From: Symbiodinium natans
Lineage: Eukaryota; Sar; Dinophyceae; Suessiales; Symbiodiniaceae
DNA length: 64,000 nucleotides
NCBI GenBank assembly: GCA_905221605.1
Contig: CAJNDS010001347.1
Location: 422,501-486,500 of the forward strand
Reading direction: 5' to 3'
Shown: positions 27,258 through 34,600 of the stretch, piece after piece
Layout: every line of letters begins with the position of its first letter
How positions within the stretch are numbered: position 1 is the first letter of the stretch
The notes under the pieces: model-generated
Databases searched by the model: none
Told to the model about the DNA's origin: nothing
The model's input: only the letters and a program-made list of their open reading frames with translations
Translations under genes and position numbers: made by a program

Positions 27258-27331
27258 GTCCCACGTCCCCTGCGCTGAGACTTCCGGCTGTTATCCGTGT
27301 ATGGGATCTCGCGGAGGTGACCGAAGCTGAC
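27258..27331 (-). CDS. Exon-like island VSFGHLREIPYTDNSRKSQ
   Basis: 74 bp from a GCAAAAG acceptor (27332-27334) to a GTTTTCG donor (27251-27257), reading VSFGHLREIPYTDNSRKSQR. Third positions are mostly G/C on this strand and less so on the plus strand. CCCTAAA left, TTTAGGG right. Confidence 0.5.
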
Positions 27332-27349
27332 CTTTTGCGGGTTGAAGTT

Positions 27350-27523
27350 GAGGGTTTAGGGTTTAGGGCTTAGGGGTTTAGGGTTTAGGGTTTAGGGTTT
27401 AGGTTTAGGGTTTAGGGTTTAGGGTTTAGGGTTTAGGGTTTAGGGTTTAGGGTTTAGGGTTTAGGGTTTAGGGTTTAGGGTTTAGGGTTTAGGGTTTAGG
27501 GTTTAGGGTTTAGGGTTTAGGCT
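27350..27523. repeat. TTTAGGG tract
   Basis: More than 20 G-strand units, almost perfect. Confidence 0.95.
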
Positions 27524-27716
27524 TGTTGGAAACTTTGGTTTAAGGGTTCCTGGTTTAGCGTCTGGGGTTTTAGGCTTGAGGGTCAGGGGGTTGCTCGACA
27601 TTTTGGACCACCAAGTCGGAGATATTGCACAATTGAGCCCCCAAGCCCTAAACCGTAAACCCTGAACCCTAGGCCCCAAACCCCAAACCCCAAACCCAAA
27701 CCCCTAAAGCTCTAAG

Positions 27717-27839
27717 GGTAGTTACACGGTCCCTTTGTATGGGCCCTTTCATTGGAACTCCTTATATACACCCTGTAGACCTTAGAACCTTTTAATTTAA
27801 AGAAGGCAGGGGAACATATTAAGGGATCATGTAACTACC
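27717..27839. mobile_element. Inverted-repeat element family C, copy 1
   Basis: 123 bp with ends GGTAGTTACACGGTCCCTT and its inverted partner AAGGGATCATGTAACTACC. Related ends occur at 54675 and 58598 and in the 53-kb duplication. Confidence 0.75.
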
Positions 27840-28145
27840 TTTCGAGAACCCCTAAACCCTATTTGAAGCCCTATAAAATCTAAAGTAAACCCCTTGATCC
27901 CAACACACTACCCTTGGAGAACACCCACTCCCAAAAATCCTAGCAAGCACGCGTCTGAACAGAAAATCTTTCACGTGGCTCCTCCACCTCAGGGGGCTTG
28001 TAGTTGCGTACTTGTTCCTGTTCCTTTGAACTAGGGCCGCGGTTGGTTTGGGGGGACTCTAAAAACCCCGTTTCTTATGGCTTTATAAGGATTGTACAGG
28101 GGATTAAGCCTAAACCCTGAACCCTAAACCCTAAACCCTAAACCC

Positions 28146-28501
28146 TCAACCCAAACCTACCCCTGTCAAGGCTAACCTTTCAAGCTCTGTGGAAAAGGGC
28201 TCCCACCACCGGAGAAAGCCACCATCATCATGAGCGCAATGTCTGTGGCCTCGCGGGCGGTGCCGCGCACGGCGGCTAAAGGGTCGTCCACGTAGCACTG
28301 GAGTCGGGCTTGGCCCTGTGCCATGCTGGCCTGTATGAGCCTGATTAGCCACGCCGCGACCCGGCCCCAGAGGAGGGGTGCGGTGGCCAGCCCAAACGGG
28401 ACCCCCCTTGTAGGCATAGTACGTCCTGGCTTCGCACTATGGTGAGCGCCCTTTCCTCTTCCTTGACTTGCAGGTTGAGGAAGGCGTCTGTGTGATGTCA
28501 A
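28146..28501 (-). pseudogene. Decayed reverse transcriptase fragment
   Basis: In shifting frames the minus strand carries HTDAFLNLQVKEEERALTIV, then GVPFGLATAPLLWGRVAAW and CYVDDPLAAV, matching the RT core: the D-x-x-x-A-F step, the GVPFGL-type motif and the catalytic YVDD. At least one frameshift separates these motifs and both ends of the RT are missing. It differs from the RTs at 13740-17009 (MDDT) and 31221-32582 (HVDD), so it comes from a third element. MITE A copy 2 abuts its 5' side. Confidence 0.7.
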
Positions 28502-28514
28502 CCGTCAGGAGGTA

Positions 28515-28635
28515 GAGGGTGGGGCCCCCTTACTATACTAACTGTAGTTAAGGGGACTTATAACCTAAATTAGGGTCCTTGTAACCCAATTCAGGGCCCT
28601 TATAACTCTACTTATAACTAGGGGGCCCCACCCTG
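28515..28635. mobile_element. MITE family A, copy 2
   Basis: 121 bp, flanked by TA. The first base of the left repeat is G instead of C. It inserts at the edge of the decayed RT fragment at 28146-28501. Confidence 0.9.
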
Positions 28636-28979
28636 TAGACCTGCTCCCCTGGCTTTCTCCGATGCAACAGGCTTAGTATGCCCGCTACGGCGTCGCAGCC
28701 GCGCGGCAACACAATCCTCTCAGAGAATTTCTCAGCTAGCCCAGCTTCGACCCTACAGGGGTTGGGTTGAGGGATTTGGGGCTACAGGGATACTACCCAC
28801 AACAGGTCCCCTGAACCCTAAAAACCCTAAACCCTAAACCCTAAACCCAAACCAACTGCTCGAATTCCTACATCGATAGGAACTGCTGGCATTTGATTTC
28901 TTTTCGGCAAGACTTCAGTGTTTTTGACCGGGGAAACGGTTGACGAGAGCCTGACCCCTAAGTCAGGCCTAAGGGGTCT

Positions 28980-29225
28980 CAGGGTTTAGGGTTCAGGGTT
29001 TAGGGTTTAGGGTTTAGGGTTTAGGGTTTAGGGTTTAGGGTTTAGGGTTTAGGGTTTAGGGTTTAGGGTTTAGGGTTTAGGGTTTAGGGTTTAGGGTTTA
29101 GGGTTTAGGGTTTAGGGTTTAGGGTTTAGGGTTTAGGGTTTAGGGTTTAGGGTTTAGGGTTTAGGGTTTAGGGTGTAGGGTGTAGGGTGTAGGGTGTAGG
29201 GTGTAGGGTGTAGGGTGTAGGGTCG
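28980..29225. repeat. Long TTTAGGG tract with a TGTAGGG block
   Basis: About 25 TTTAGGG units, then eight consecutive TGTAGGG units (29164-29222). The variant is confined to the right end, pointing to local spread of one mutated unit. Confidence 0.95.
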
Positions 29226-29320
29226 GGTTCAGGGGTCTGATGAAGAGTGCTGGAGGGGATTGGGGTTCTTGGGGGGTTTGGCAGGTTACCTGTTCAGTTC
29301 AGGGTCGCTGGAAGCTTGGG

Positions 29321-29443
29321 TTCCCTAAACCCTAAACCCTAAGCCCTAAACCCTAAACCCTAAACCCTAAACCCTAAACCCTAAACCCTAAACCCTGAAC
29401 CCTGAACCCTAAACCCTAAACCCTAAACCCTAAACCCTAAAAC
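29321..29443. repeat. CCCTAAA tract left of an exon island
   Basis: C-strand repeats with a CCCTGAA pair, ending at the exon island 29444-29560. With the TTTAGGG tract at 28980-29225 it forms an inverted pair. Confidence 0.95.
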
Positions 29444-29560
29444 CCGCGTTTCACGCGTAACTTCGGAAGGCTTCTCTGCGGGCAAAGGCGCGGTGTCGAT
29501 CTCCCCTTCGTCGAAGCCCCCGTTGCCGATCACCATGTGCAAAGGGAAGTAGCGACGCCT
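29444..29560 (-). CDS. Exon-like island RRRYFPLHMVIGNGGFDEG
   Basis: 117 bp, exactly 39 codons, phase 0 at both ends: RRRYFPLHMVIGNGGFDEG, EIDTAPLPAEKPSEVTRETR. The acceptor is CCTCAAG (29561-29563). The donor is CGG/GTTTTAGGG, formed by the flanking telomere-type repeat. This is one of the strongest islands. Family unknown. Confidence 0.6.
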
Positions 29561-29571
29561 CTTGAGGTTGA

Positions 29572-29891
29572 GGTTTAGGGTTTAGGGTTTAGGGTTTAGG
29601 GTTTAGGGTTCAGGGTTCAGGGTCTAGGGTTTAGGGCTCTTGGGGTTGAGGGTTTAGGGTCTAGGGCCTAGGGTTGAGGGCTCTTGGGGTTTGAGGGTTT
29701 AGGGTTTAGGGTGCAACTAGGCAGCCGTGTACATCTACCCAGAAACAATCAGGCGCAGCGGTACCCAAAAACCCATTCCCCTAAACCCTAAACCCCAAAC
29801 CCTAAACCCTAAACCCTAAACCCCAAACCCTAAACCCTAAACCCCAAACCCTAAACCCTAAACCCTGAACCCCAAACCACAAACCCCATAC
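29572..29891. repeat. TTTAGGG tract, spacer, CCCTAAA/CCCCAAA tract
   Basis: G-strand repeats with TCTAGGG variants (29572-29712), a 60-base spacer and C-strand repeats (29778-29880), again an inverted pair between two exon islands. Confidence 0.85.
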
Positions 29892-29980
29892 CCTAAGCGG
29901 AGGCCAAGGGGCTCTTGAGCAGTGACTGAGCCGGACGGTTCTGACTGCCAGTAGAAATGCTTGTGGCCGGTGATCCATAC
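29892..29980 (-). CDS. Exon-like island VWITGHKHFYWQSEPSGSV
   Basis: 89 bp from a GCTGCAG acceptor (29981-29983) to a GTATGGG donor (29885-29891), reading VWITGHKHFYWQSEPSGSV then TAQEPLGLRL. CCCTAAA-type on the left, TTTAGGG on the right. Family unknown. Confidence 0.55.
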
Positions 29981-30214
29981 CTGCAGCTATAGGGTTTAGG
30001 GTTTAGGGTTTAGGGGTAGGGTCTAGGGGTTTAGGGTTTAGGGTGATGTAGGGCCTTAGAAATTCCCGTTCGTGAACCTGAAAAATCTTCTTAATTAGCC
30101 CGTACACCCCCTGAGCCCAACAACCAAAAACCCCAAGAACTCCCCAAACGCCTAAACCCTTGAGCCTAAAACACCAATCCCTCAAACGATTGAGCTAAAA
30201 GCCCTAAACCCCTA

Positions 30215-30339
30215 TACTGCTAATTGCTTAAGAACCCAGAAAAGAAAGCAAACACAAATCAACATATTCTTCCTTGTTAAGGTTATTATAGGGACTATTA
30301 TTTTTAAATTCTACTCGGGTTCTTAAGCAAACAGCAGTA
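30215..30339. mobile_element. Inverted-repeat element family B, copy 2 (inverted)
   Basis: Ends TACTGCTAATTGCTTAAGAA and TTCTTAAGCAAACAGCAGTA; the interior AT-rich motif matches copy 1 at 25214 on the opposite strand. Confidence 0.75.
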
Positions 30340-30366
30340 AACCCCCTCAACCCACAGTAAAGAAAC

Positions 30367-30432
30367 CCTGGCACCGCTGCATTCCGCCGAGGGGCATCCA
30401 GCTGCTGAATCAGCGCCCAATCGTCACACGTC
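30367..30432 (-). CDS. Exon-like island TCDDWALIQQLDAPRRNAA
   Basis: 66 bp from a CAACGCAG acceptor (30433-30435) to a GTTTCT donor (30361-30366), reading TCDDWALIQQLDAPRRNAAV with G/C-ending codons. Confidence 0.5.
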
Positions 30433-30468
30433 CTGCGTTGGGGGGGCTGCAGCCCCAGAAGCCCTAAA

Positions 30469-30782
30469 CCCTAAACCCTAAACCCTAAACCCTAAACCCT
30501 AAACCCCAAACCCCAAACCCTAAACCCCAAATGCTAGATGTGAGGTTTGCTGCCCCTTTGGCTGCTGGCTTCATGAATTTCGGACTTGGGGTCTCGGGTT
30601 TAGGCTTTCGGGTCTGGGTTCAGGGTTTAGGGTTTAGGGTTTAGGGTTCAGGGTTCAGGGTTCAGGGTTCAGGGTTCAGGGTTTAGGGTTTAGGGTTTAG
30701 GGTTTAGGGTTTAGGGTTTAGGGTTTAGGGTTTAGGGTTTAGGGTTTAGGGTTTAGGGTTCAGGGTTTAGGGTTTAGGGTTT
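30469..30782. repeat. CCCTAAA tract, island, TTTAGGG tract with TTCAGGG block
   Basis: C-strand repeats (30469-30530), about 85 bases of unassigned sequence, then G-strand repeats (30617-30782) with five consecutive TTCAGGG variants. Confidence 0.9.
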
Positions 30783-30952
30783 GCATGAACATCAAGCAAA
30801 ACTTCATGAAATTGTTTATATTTTGTTGTGAAAATGCATATTTGTCAACATTAGTTAACTTTTGTTGCTTATTTGCATAGGGCAACTACTTCTTCATAGG
30901 GAATTGGAAGAATGCGGTGCCATAATTTCTTGAAACGGCATTGTGAGGGTTT
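30783..30952. other. AT-rich stretch beside the copia insertion
   Basis: Unusually AT-rich for the window; contains GTCAACATTAGTTAAC. No gene or repeat recognised. Confidence 0.4.
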
Positions 30953-30957
30953 AGGGT
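30953..30957. other. Target-site duplication, left
   Basis: AGGGT directly before the LTR, matching 41732-41736. The surrounding sequence is TTTAGGG repeat, so the exact register could shift by a base or two. Confidence 0.8.
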
Positions 30958-31170
30958 TTTCAGAAGCGGGGTACTGGGGCCGGAGTCACAGTGACTAGAC
31001 TACGTAGCTTGCTTTTTCCGATTGAGCCCAAGGCGCCTGTCATGCAGGAACTTGTCTCATGAATGCTATTTGACGCTTGCCTGCTTGTTCATGCCTATAC
31101 AAGTGTTCGTCTAACAGCTTCTGTACTATACGAAATCCAACTCGGCGCTTGTGTACAGGAAAATCTCACA
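30958..31170 (-). repeat. 3' LTR of the copia element
   Basis: 213 bp, TG...AAA on the element strand. Differs from the other LTR at 30973 (A versus G) and 31081 (C versus A). Confidence 0.95.
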
Positions 31171-31181
31171 CCCGTCTTATC
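31171..31181 (-). promoter_or_regulatory. Polypurine-like tract
   Basis: GATAAGACGGG on the element strand just before the 3' LTR. It is short and imperfect; chosen by position. Confidence 0.4.
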
Positions 31182-31220
31182 AACGAGTGGATGAGTGCGC
31201 CTCAAGAGAAGTGAAATTCG

Positions 31221-32582
31221 TCACTCAGCTGGAGCTTCTTCTCTCACAACGGCCTCGTTGCTCTCCAAGGCATCGTTCAGAAGCTTGGGCTTCATGCTCT
31301 TGGTCAAGCAGTCAGCCAACTGAAGGTGGGTTGGTATCCATCGCAGGATATCACCGAATGGTGCGAAGGCTTCGCTCGTCGGTGTCTCGTCTACCCACAG
31401 TGCTTGACGCAATGCTGTCATTTCGATAGCAAGACGCTTGTCTTCCACTTGTCTGGGTACCGACGACAGCAAATGATCTGCGAGCGATCTGCAGTCGGAG
31501 TACTGCAGGTGTAGCATCTTTCTCGGCGCTACTTCGCTCCAGTCATGCAATGACGGCAGCTTGCCTTGCAACTCTAGGAGCGTCGCACGGATCCTGTCTC
31601 CGTGCTCGGTGGCGTGCTGTAGGCTGTATGCTTCACACTGTAGTGTCGCGCGGCAGACTCGCTTCATTGTAGAGCTACCGAATGCAACCAGGTGAAGCTT
31701 GTGCTTGGGTGCGTTCACGTCGCGTGCTGTATCCGCGTCAGTGAGGTAGTGCAACCTTCCCCTCTGGGACTTGTACCCAGCTTCAGCAGCAAAAGAGGCG
31801 TCACAAAATGTGACTACTGCGAGGGGACCACTGCTCCACGGCAGTATCTTGGCGCGATACACGATGCAGCGTTCTGCGTCGGCCAGGGCGAGTGCGACCA
31901 CACGGTTGGCCTCTCTCATCGTGTCGATGGTCGCGACGGTCACTCGCTGCTGCAACGCGTTGACGCGGTACGCGAGGTCGGGCCTGGTAGCCCGGGCCAC
32001 CCACGCGAGTGAACCTATGACGGACCGAAGCGCCGTCCTCTGTCCTTGTGTGACAGGTGTCGTCAACTTTGCACCCTTGGGAATCTCGAGGGGAGCGATG
32101 GCACGCGTGTTGTCCCTTGAGTTGATCTCGATGGTGCCATCGGGGTGCTGAGCGTATTCCCTGCCACAGAACCTGAAGCTACCCTCTTCGATCCTCCCGA
32201 TTTTGAAGTGGTCCAGCAACTGCTGGATCTTCAGCTCGCCCTCACCGAACGCTGCCCAGAAGAAGTCGTCCACGTGTGTGCACAACATAGCGCACAGCCG
32301 GCCGCTTGTGTCGTGCGCGTAGTACAACGCGGACATGATCTGGGAAGACTTCAGTCCGATGCTCTTTGTCTCTTCGACTATGCGAAGGTAGAGGTTTCGG
32401 CCTGCATCGGTCGTTCCATACACTGGGACACGGGCGATCATGTAGCCGGATTCCTGGATCTCCTTGTCCGGAACGCCCTTGGGGTTGCTTGGGGCCTTGA
32501 GGATCAGCAATCTCTCGAGCAGTAGGCGTTTGTGATATCGGCTGCCTTGATTCGCAAGCCGAGGGACGATGCCCAGGAACAA
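31221..32582 (-). CDS. copia Pol: RT and RNase H, C-terminal part
   Basis: 453-codon frame; real coding starts near LLERLLILKAPSNPKGV after the RT frame break at about 32520. It contains VPVYGTTDAGRNLYL, the catalytic CTHVDDFFWAA (YVDD position, about 32262-32285), WVARATRPDLAYRVN, and RNase H: VVTFCDASFA, TLQCEAYSLQHA, YSDCRSLADHLL, THLQLADCLTKSM. The upstream codons (MFLGIVPRLANQGSRY) are out-of-frame readthrough. Between ITNAY and LLERLL a short piece of RT seems deleted. The C-terminus ends in stop just inside the 3' LTR side. Confidence 0.8.
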   Translation of the reverse strand: MFLGIVPRLANQGSRYHKRLLLERLLILKAPSNPKGVPDKEIQESGYMIARVPVYGTTDAGRNLYLRIVEETKSIGLKSSQIMSALYYAHDTSGRLCAMLCTHVDDFFWAAFGEGELKIQQLLDHFKIGRIEEGSFRFCGREYAQHPDGTIEINSRDNTRAIAPLEIPKGAKLTTPVTQGQRTALRSVIGSLAWVARATRPDLAYRVNALQQRVTVATIDTMREANRVVALALADAERCIVYRAKILPWSSGPLAVVTFCDASFAAEAGYKSQRGRLHYLTDADTARDVNAPKHKLHLVAFGSSTMKRVCRATLQCEAYSLQHATEHGDRIRATLLELQGKLPSLHDWSEVAPRKMLHLQYSDCRSLADHLLSSVPRQVEDKRLAIEMTALRQALWVDETPTSEAFAPFGDILRWIPTHLQLADCLTKSMKPKLLNDALESNEAVVREEAPAE

Positions 32583-34570
32583 ATGAAAGCCAGTGCTTCA
32601 GGCTCGGCTGTCGGGGAATCTGCACGAATGTCCTCCCCTGTGGAGATGTGCTCGAAATTCCCGCATGCGACTAGCCTAGCTTTGTATTTGGGACGATAGC
32701 CGGGGGTGCCTTTCAAATGTTCATGTTTGTCGGTGAGGACCCACTTGGTGGGCACGCAGATGTGTCCTTGGCTAAGCAACTCTTGCACTTGCTTCTTTGA
32801 GCAAGGTATCACAGCGTGGAATTCCTGGTACTTGGCCCACTCTGCGAGCATAGCCTCGTCCAACCCTAACTGCACCTCGGCCGGGCTGTTGTGGTAGTCC
32901 AAAAGTGAGGCTAGGAAACCTGTTCCGACTTCCTCGTCGTCTGAGGAGTGCTCCTCCTGACGGGGCTGCTCTACTTGGGGTGATGGAATACGCGGTTGTG
33001 GGAATTCCAAGTCTTCCATCATCTGGTGTTCATCTGCGCGCAACTTTCCCAAGTGATTCATAGTGAACCCAATGATGCTGAATCTCTGCCCTTCATGGGG
33101 TTCCACCATATGGAGTTTCTTTGGATCAAAACGAAGGACTTTGCCTCGAGTGGTGTGTAGAGTCCCGGGAACAAGGTTGCCACAAACGTCAATCACTGTG
33201 TTTCCCTCAGGGTTTTCTATCCACAGGTGACCTCCTTTCGAATAATTTCCCAAACTCATGGTGAAATTGAGCGAGCCCTTCAAATTGGAGTTGTCTTTGT
33301 GCAAACTTGCCCGCGATTCGCTTACTTGGATCCCATTCCAAGTGAACTCGGTGTAGCCTGCCTTCTCACAGTGGTGCCTCAGGAAGCGGTTCAAGTAGGT
33401 CACAAAACACGGGCGTTGCTTAGTAGGGTTAGAAATCCCAACAAAACCACCGTGCCTATAAACACCGAAACTGGCGGCAAGCTCATCATCTGTTGCGTCT
33501 TGGAACATCGCTCTTTTCGTCCTCTTCGGTTTGTGTTCCTTGCACAACCTAAGCAGCTCGAGACAGTGGCTCGTTTCGAAGGCCATTGCTTCCAGGAGCT
33601 CGCTTGCCTTTGCTTCTACAGGATCGGTGTCCTGTGCCTCAGCCATCAGAGCGCTAGAGCTCTGCCTGAGCGGGGAACGAGTTCTTTCCCTGCCCGTCTT
33701 ATCACTGGGCGAAATCTCTTTGCTTGTGATGGCGGGACTTTCGGCCGCTGCGACTCTCATGGGAGTAGAGGGAGCCGACGCTATGCCAGTGTTCGGTCTG
33801 GGGGTAGAAGGCGCTGTTACTGGATCCTTATCTCTTTCGTCGAGATAACGTTGCTCTGGACCGTGGACAATGGAACCTGGCAGAACGGGTTCTCCGGTCA
33901 GAACTCGGCGTGCAGCTACTTCGACCTCATCCGCAGGCCTCATCTTTCTGGCATTGACTAACACAGGTACACCCTCATGCAGCAACCAGTACGCATTCTC
34001 CGCCTCGCGCCCTATCACGCGGCTTGCAGTTGACCACACAGTGGATGTTGAACCGGGCAAATTGTCCCTTCGATAAATGACCAAATCGCCCACCTGGTAC
34101 TCCATGTCCATGGGAGCTGCATTCCTTTGCAGTGCACGAGCAACCTTCCTGGACGAGTCCAAGTGCACGAAGGCTTTGCGGGCTTCTTCCCGGGCTCTAT
34201 GTCGGGAGTAGAAAGGAGTGGTTTCATCGAAACGGGCCAACAAAGTTCCCATGCTCTCATCTTCGTCCATGACTGAACCTGGTGTCCTAGGCCGCTTGCC
34301 TAGCACATGCTGTGATGGGCTGAAACCTTGATGTCTGGACAGGTCATTCTTTGTAGTCACACATTCACTGACCACCATGACCATATCCTCCCAAGTCGAG
34401 GGCTGAATCTCCTGCACTGTTTTTCTTACTAGTGCCTTGAGCAAACCACCATGTCTTTCGACCTTCCCTATGGTCTGCGGAGATTCTAAGGGTGCATTTC
34501 GGAGATGAATACCATGTTGTCCCATGTAACTTGCAAACTCTCCCTTGAAATGCGTTCCCCTATCAACCAC
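32504..34570 (-). CDS. copia Pol: rest of integrase, 2OG-Fe(II)-dioxygenase-like domain, start of RT
   Basis: 688 codons in the same frame as the Gag ORF, after the TAG. Integrase continues with the second Asp in VDRGTHFKGEF and the Glu in TIGKVERHGGLLK, followed by the usual chromatin-side region (EYQVGDLVIYRR). A Ser/Pro linker leads to a domain at about 33080-33470 with ASLHKDNSNLKGSLNFTMSL, SKGGHLWIENPEGN, LRFDPKKLHMVEPHEG and QRFSIIGFT: the HxD...H...R layout of 2OG-Fe(II) dioxygenases. RT starts with YKARLVACGNFE and IKAADITNAYC; the frame is then lost near 32520. Confidence 0.75.
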   Translation of the reverse strand: MVDRGTHFKGEFASYMGQHGIHLRNAPLESPQTIGKVERHGGLLKALVRKTVQEIQPSTWEDMVMVVSECVTTKNDLSRHQGFSPSQHVLGKRPRTPGSVMDEDESMGTLLARFDETTPFYSRHRAREEARKAFVHLDSSRKVARALQRNAAPMDMEYQVGDLVIYRRDNLPGSTSTVWSTASRVIGREAENAYWLLHEGVPVLVNARKMRPADEVEVAARRVLTGEPVLPGSIVHGPEQRYLDERDKDPVTAPSTPRPNTGIASAPSTPMRVAAAESPAITSKEISPSDKTGRERTRSPLRQSSSALMAEAQDTDPVEAKASELLEAMAFETSHCLELLRLCKEHKPKRTKRAMFQDATDDELAASFGVYRHGGFVGISNPTKQRPCFVTYLNRFLRHHCEKAGYTEFTWNGIQVSESRASLHKDNSNLKGSLNFTMSLGNYSKGGHLWIENPEGNTVIDVCGNLVPGTLHTTRGKVLRFDPKKLHMVEPHEGQRFSIIGFTMNHLGKLRADEHQMMEDLEFPQPRIPSPQVEQPRQEEHSSDDEEVGTGFLASLLDYHNSPAEVQLGLDEAMLAEWAKYQEFHAVIPCSKKQVQELLSQGHICVPTKWVLTDKHEHLKGTPGYRPKYKARLVACGNFEHISTGEDIRADSPTAEPEALAFICSWASSLGLRIKAADITNAYCSRDC
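33080..33470 (-). other. 2OG-Fe(II)-dioxygenase-like domain in copia Pol
   Basis: Metal ligands by pattern: His and Asp of HKD (33299-33301 and 33293-33295), distal His of KLHMVEPH (33110-33112), and the co-substrate Arg of GQRFSII (about 33083-33085). Two glycines in SKGGHLW match the usual turn in the double-stranded beta-helix. Members of the TET/JBP branch oxidise thymine or 5-methylcytosine, and dinoflagellate DNA contains hydroxymethyluracil; placing this domain in that branch is inference. Confidence 0.6.
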
Positions 34571-34600
34571 TACATGCTGTGGATGTCCTGCCCACGATAC

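Noticed and set aside
28980-29225. True chromosome end
   Set aside because: Tracts occur in both orientations throughout the window with unique DNA on both sides, so they are interstitial.
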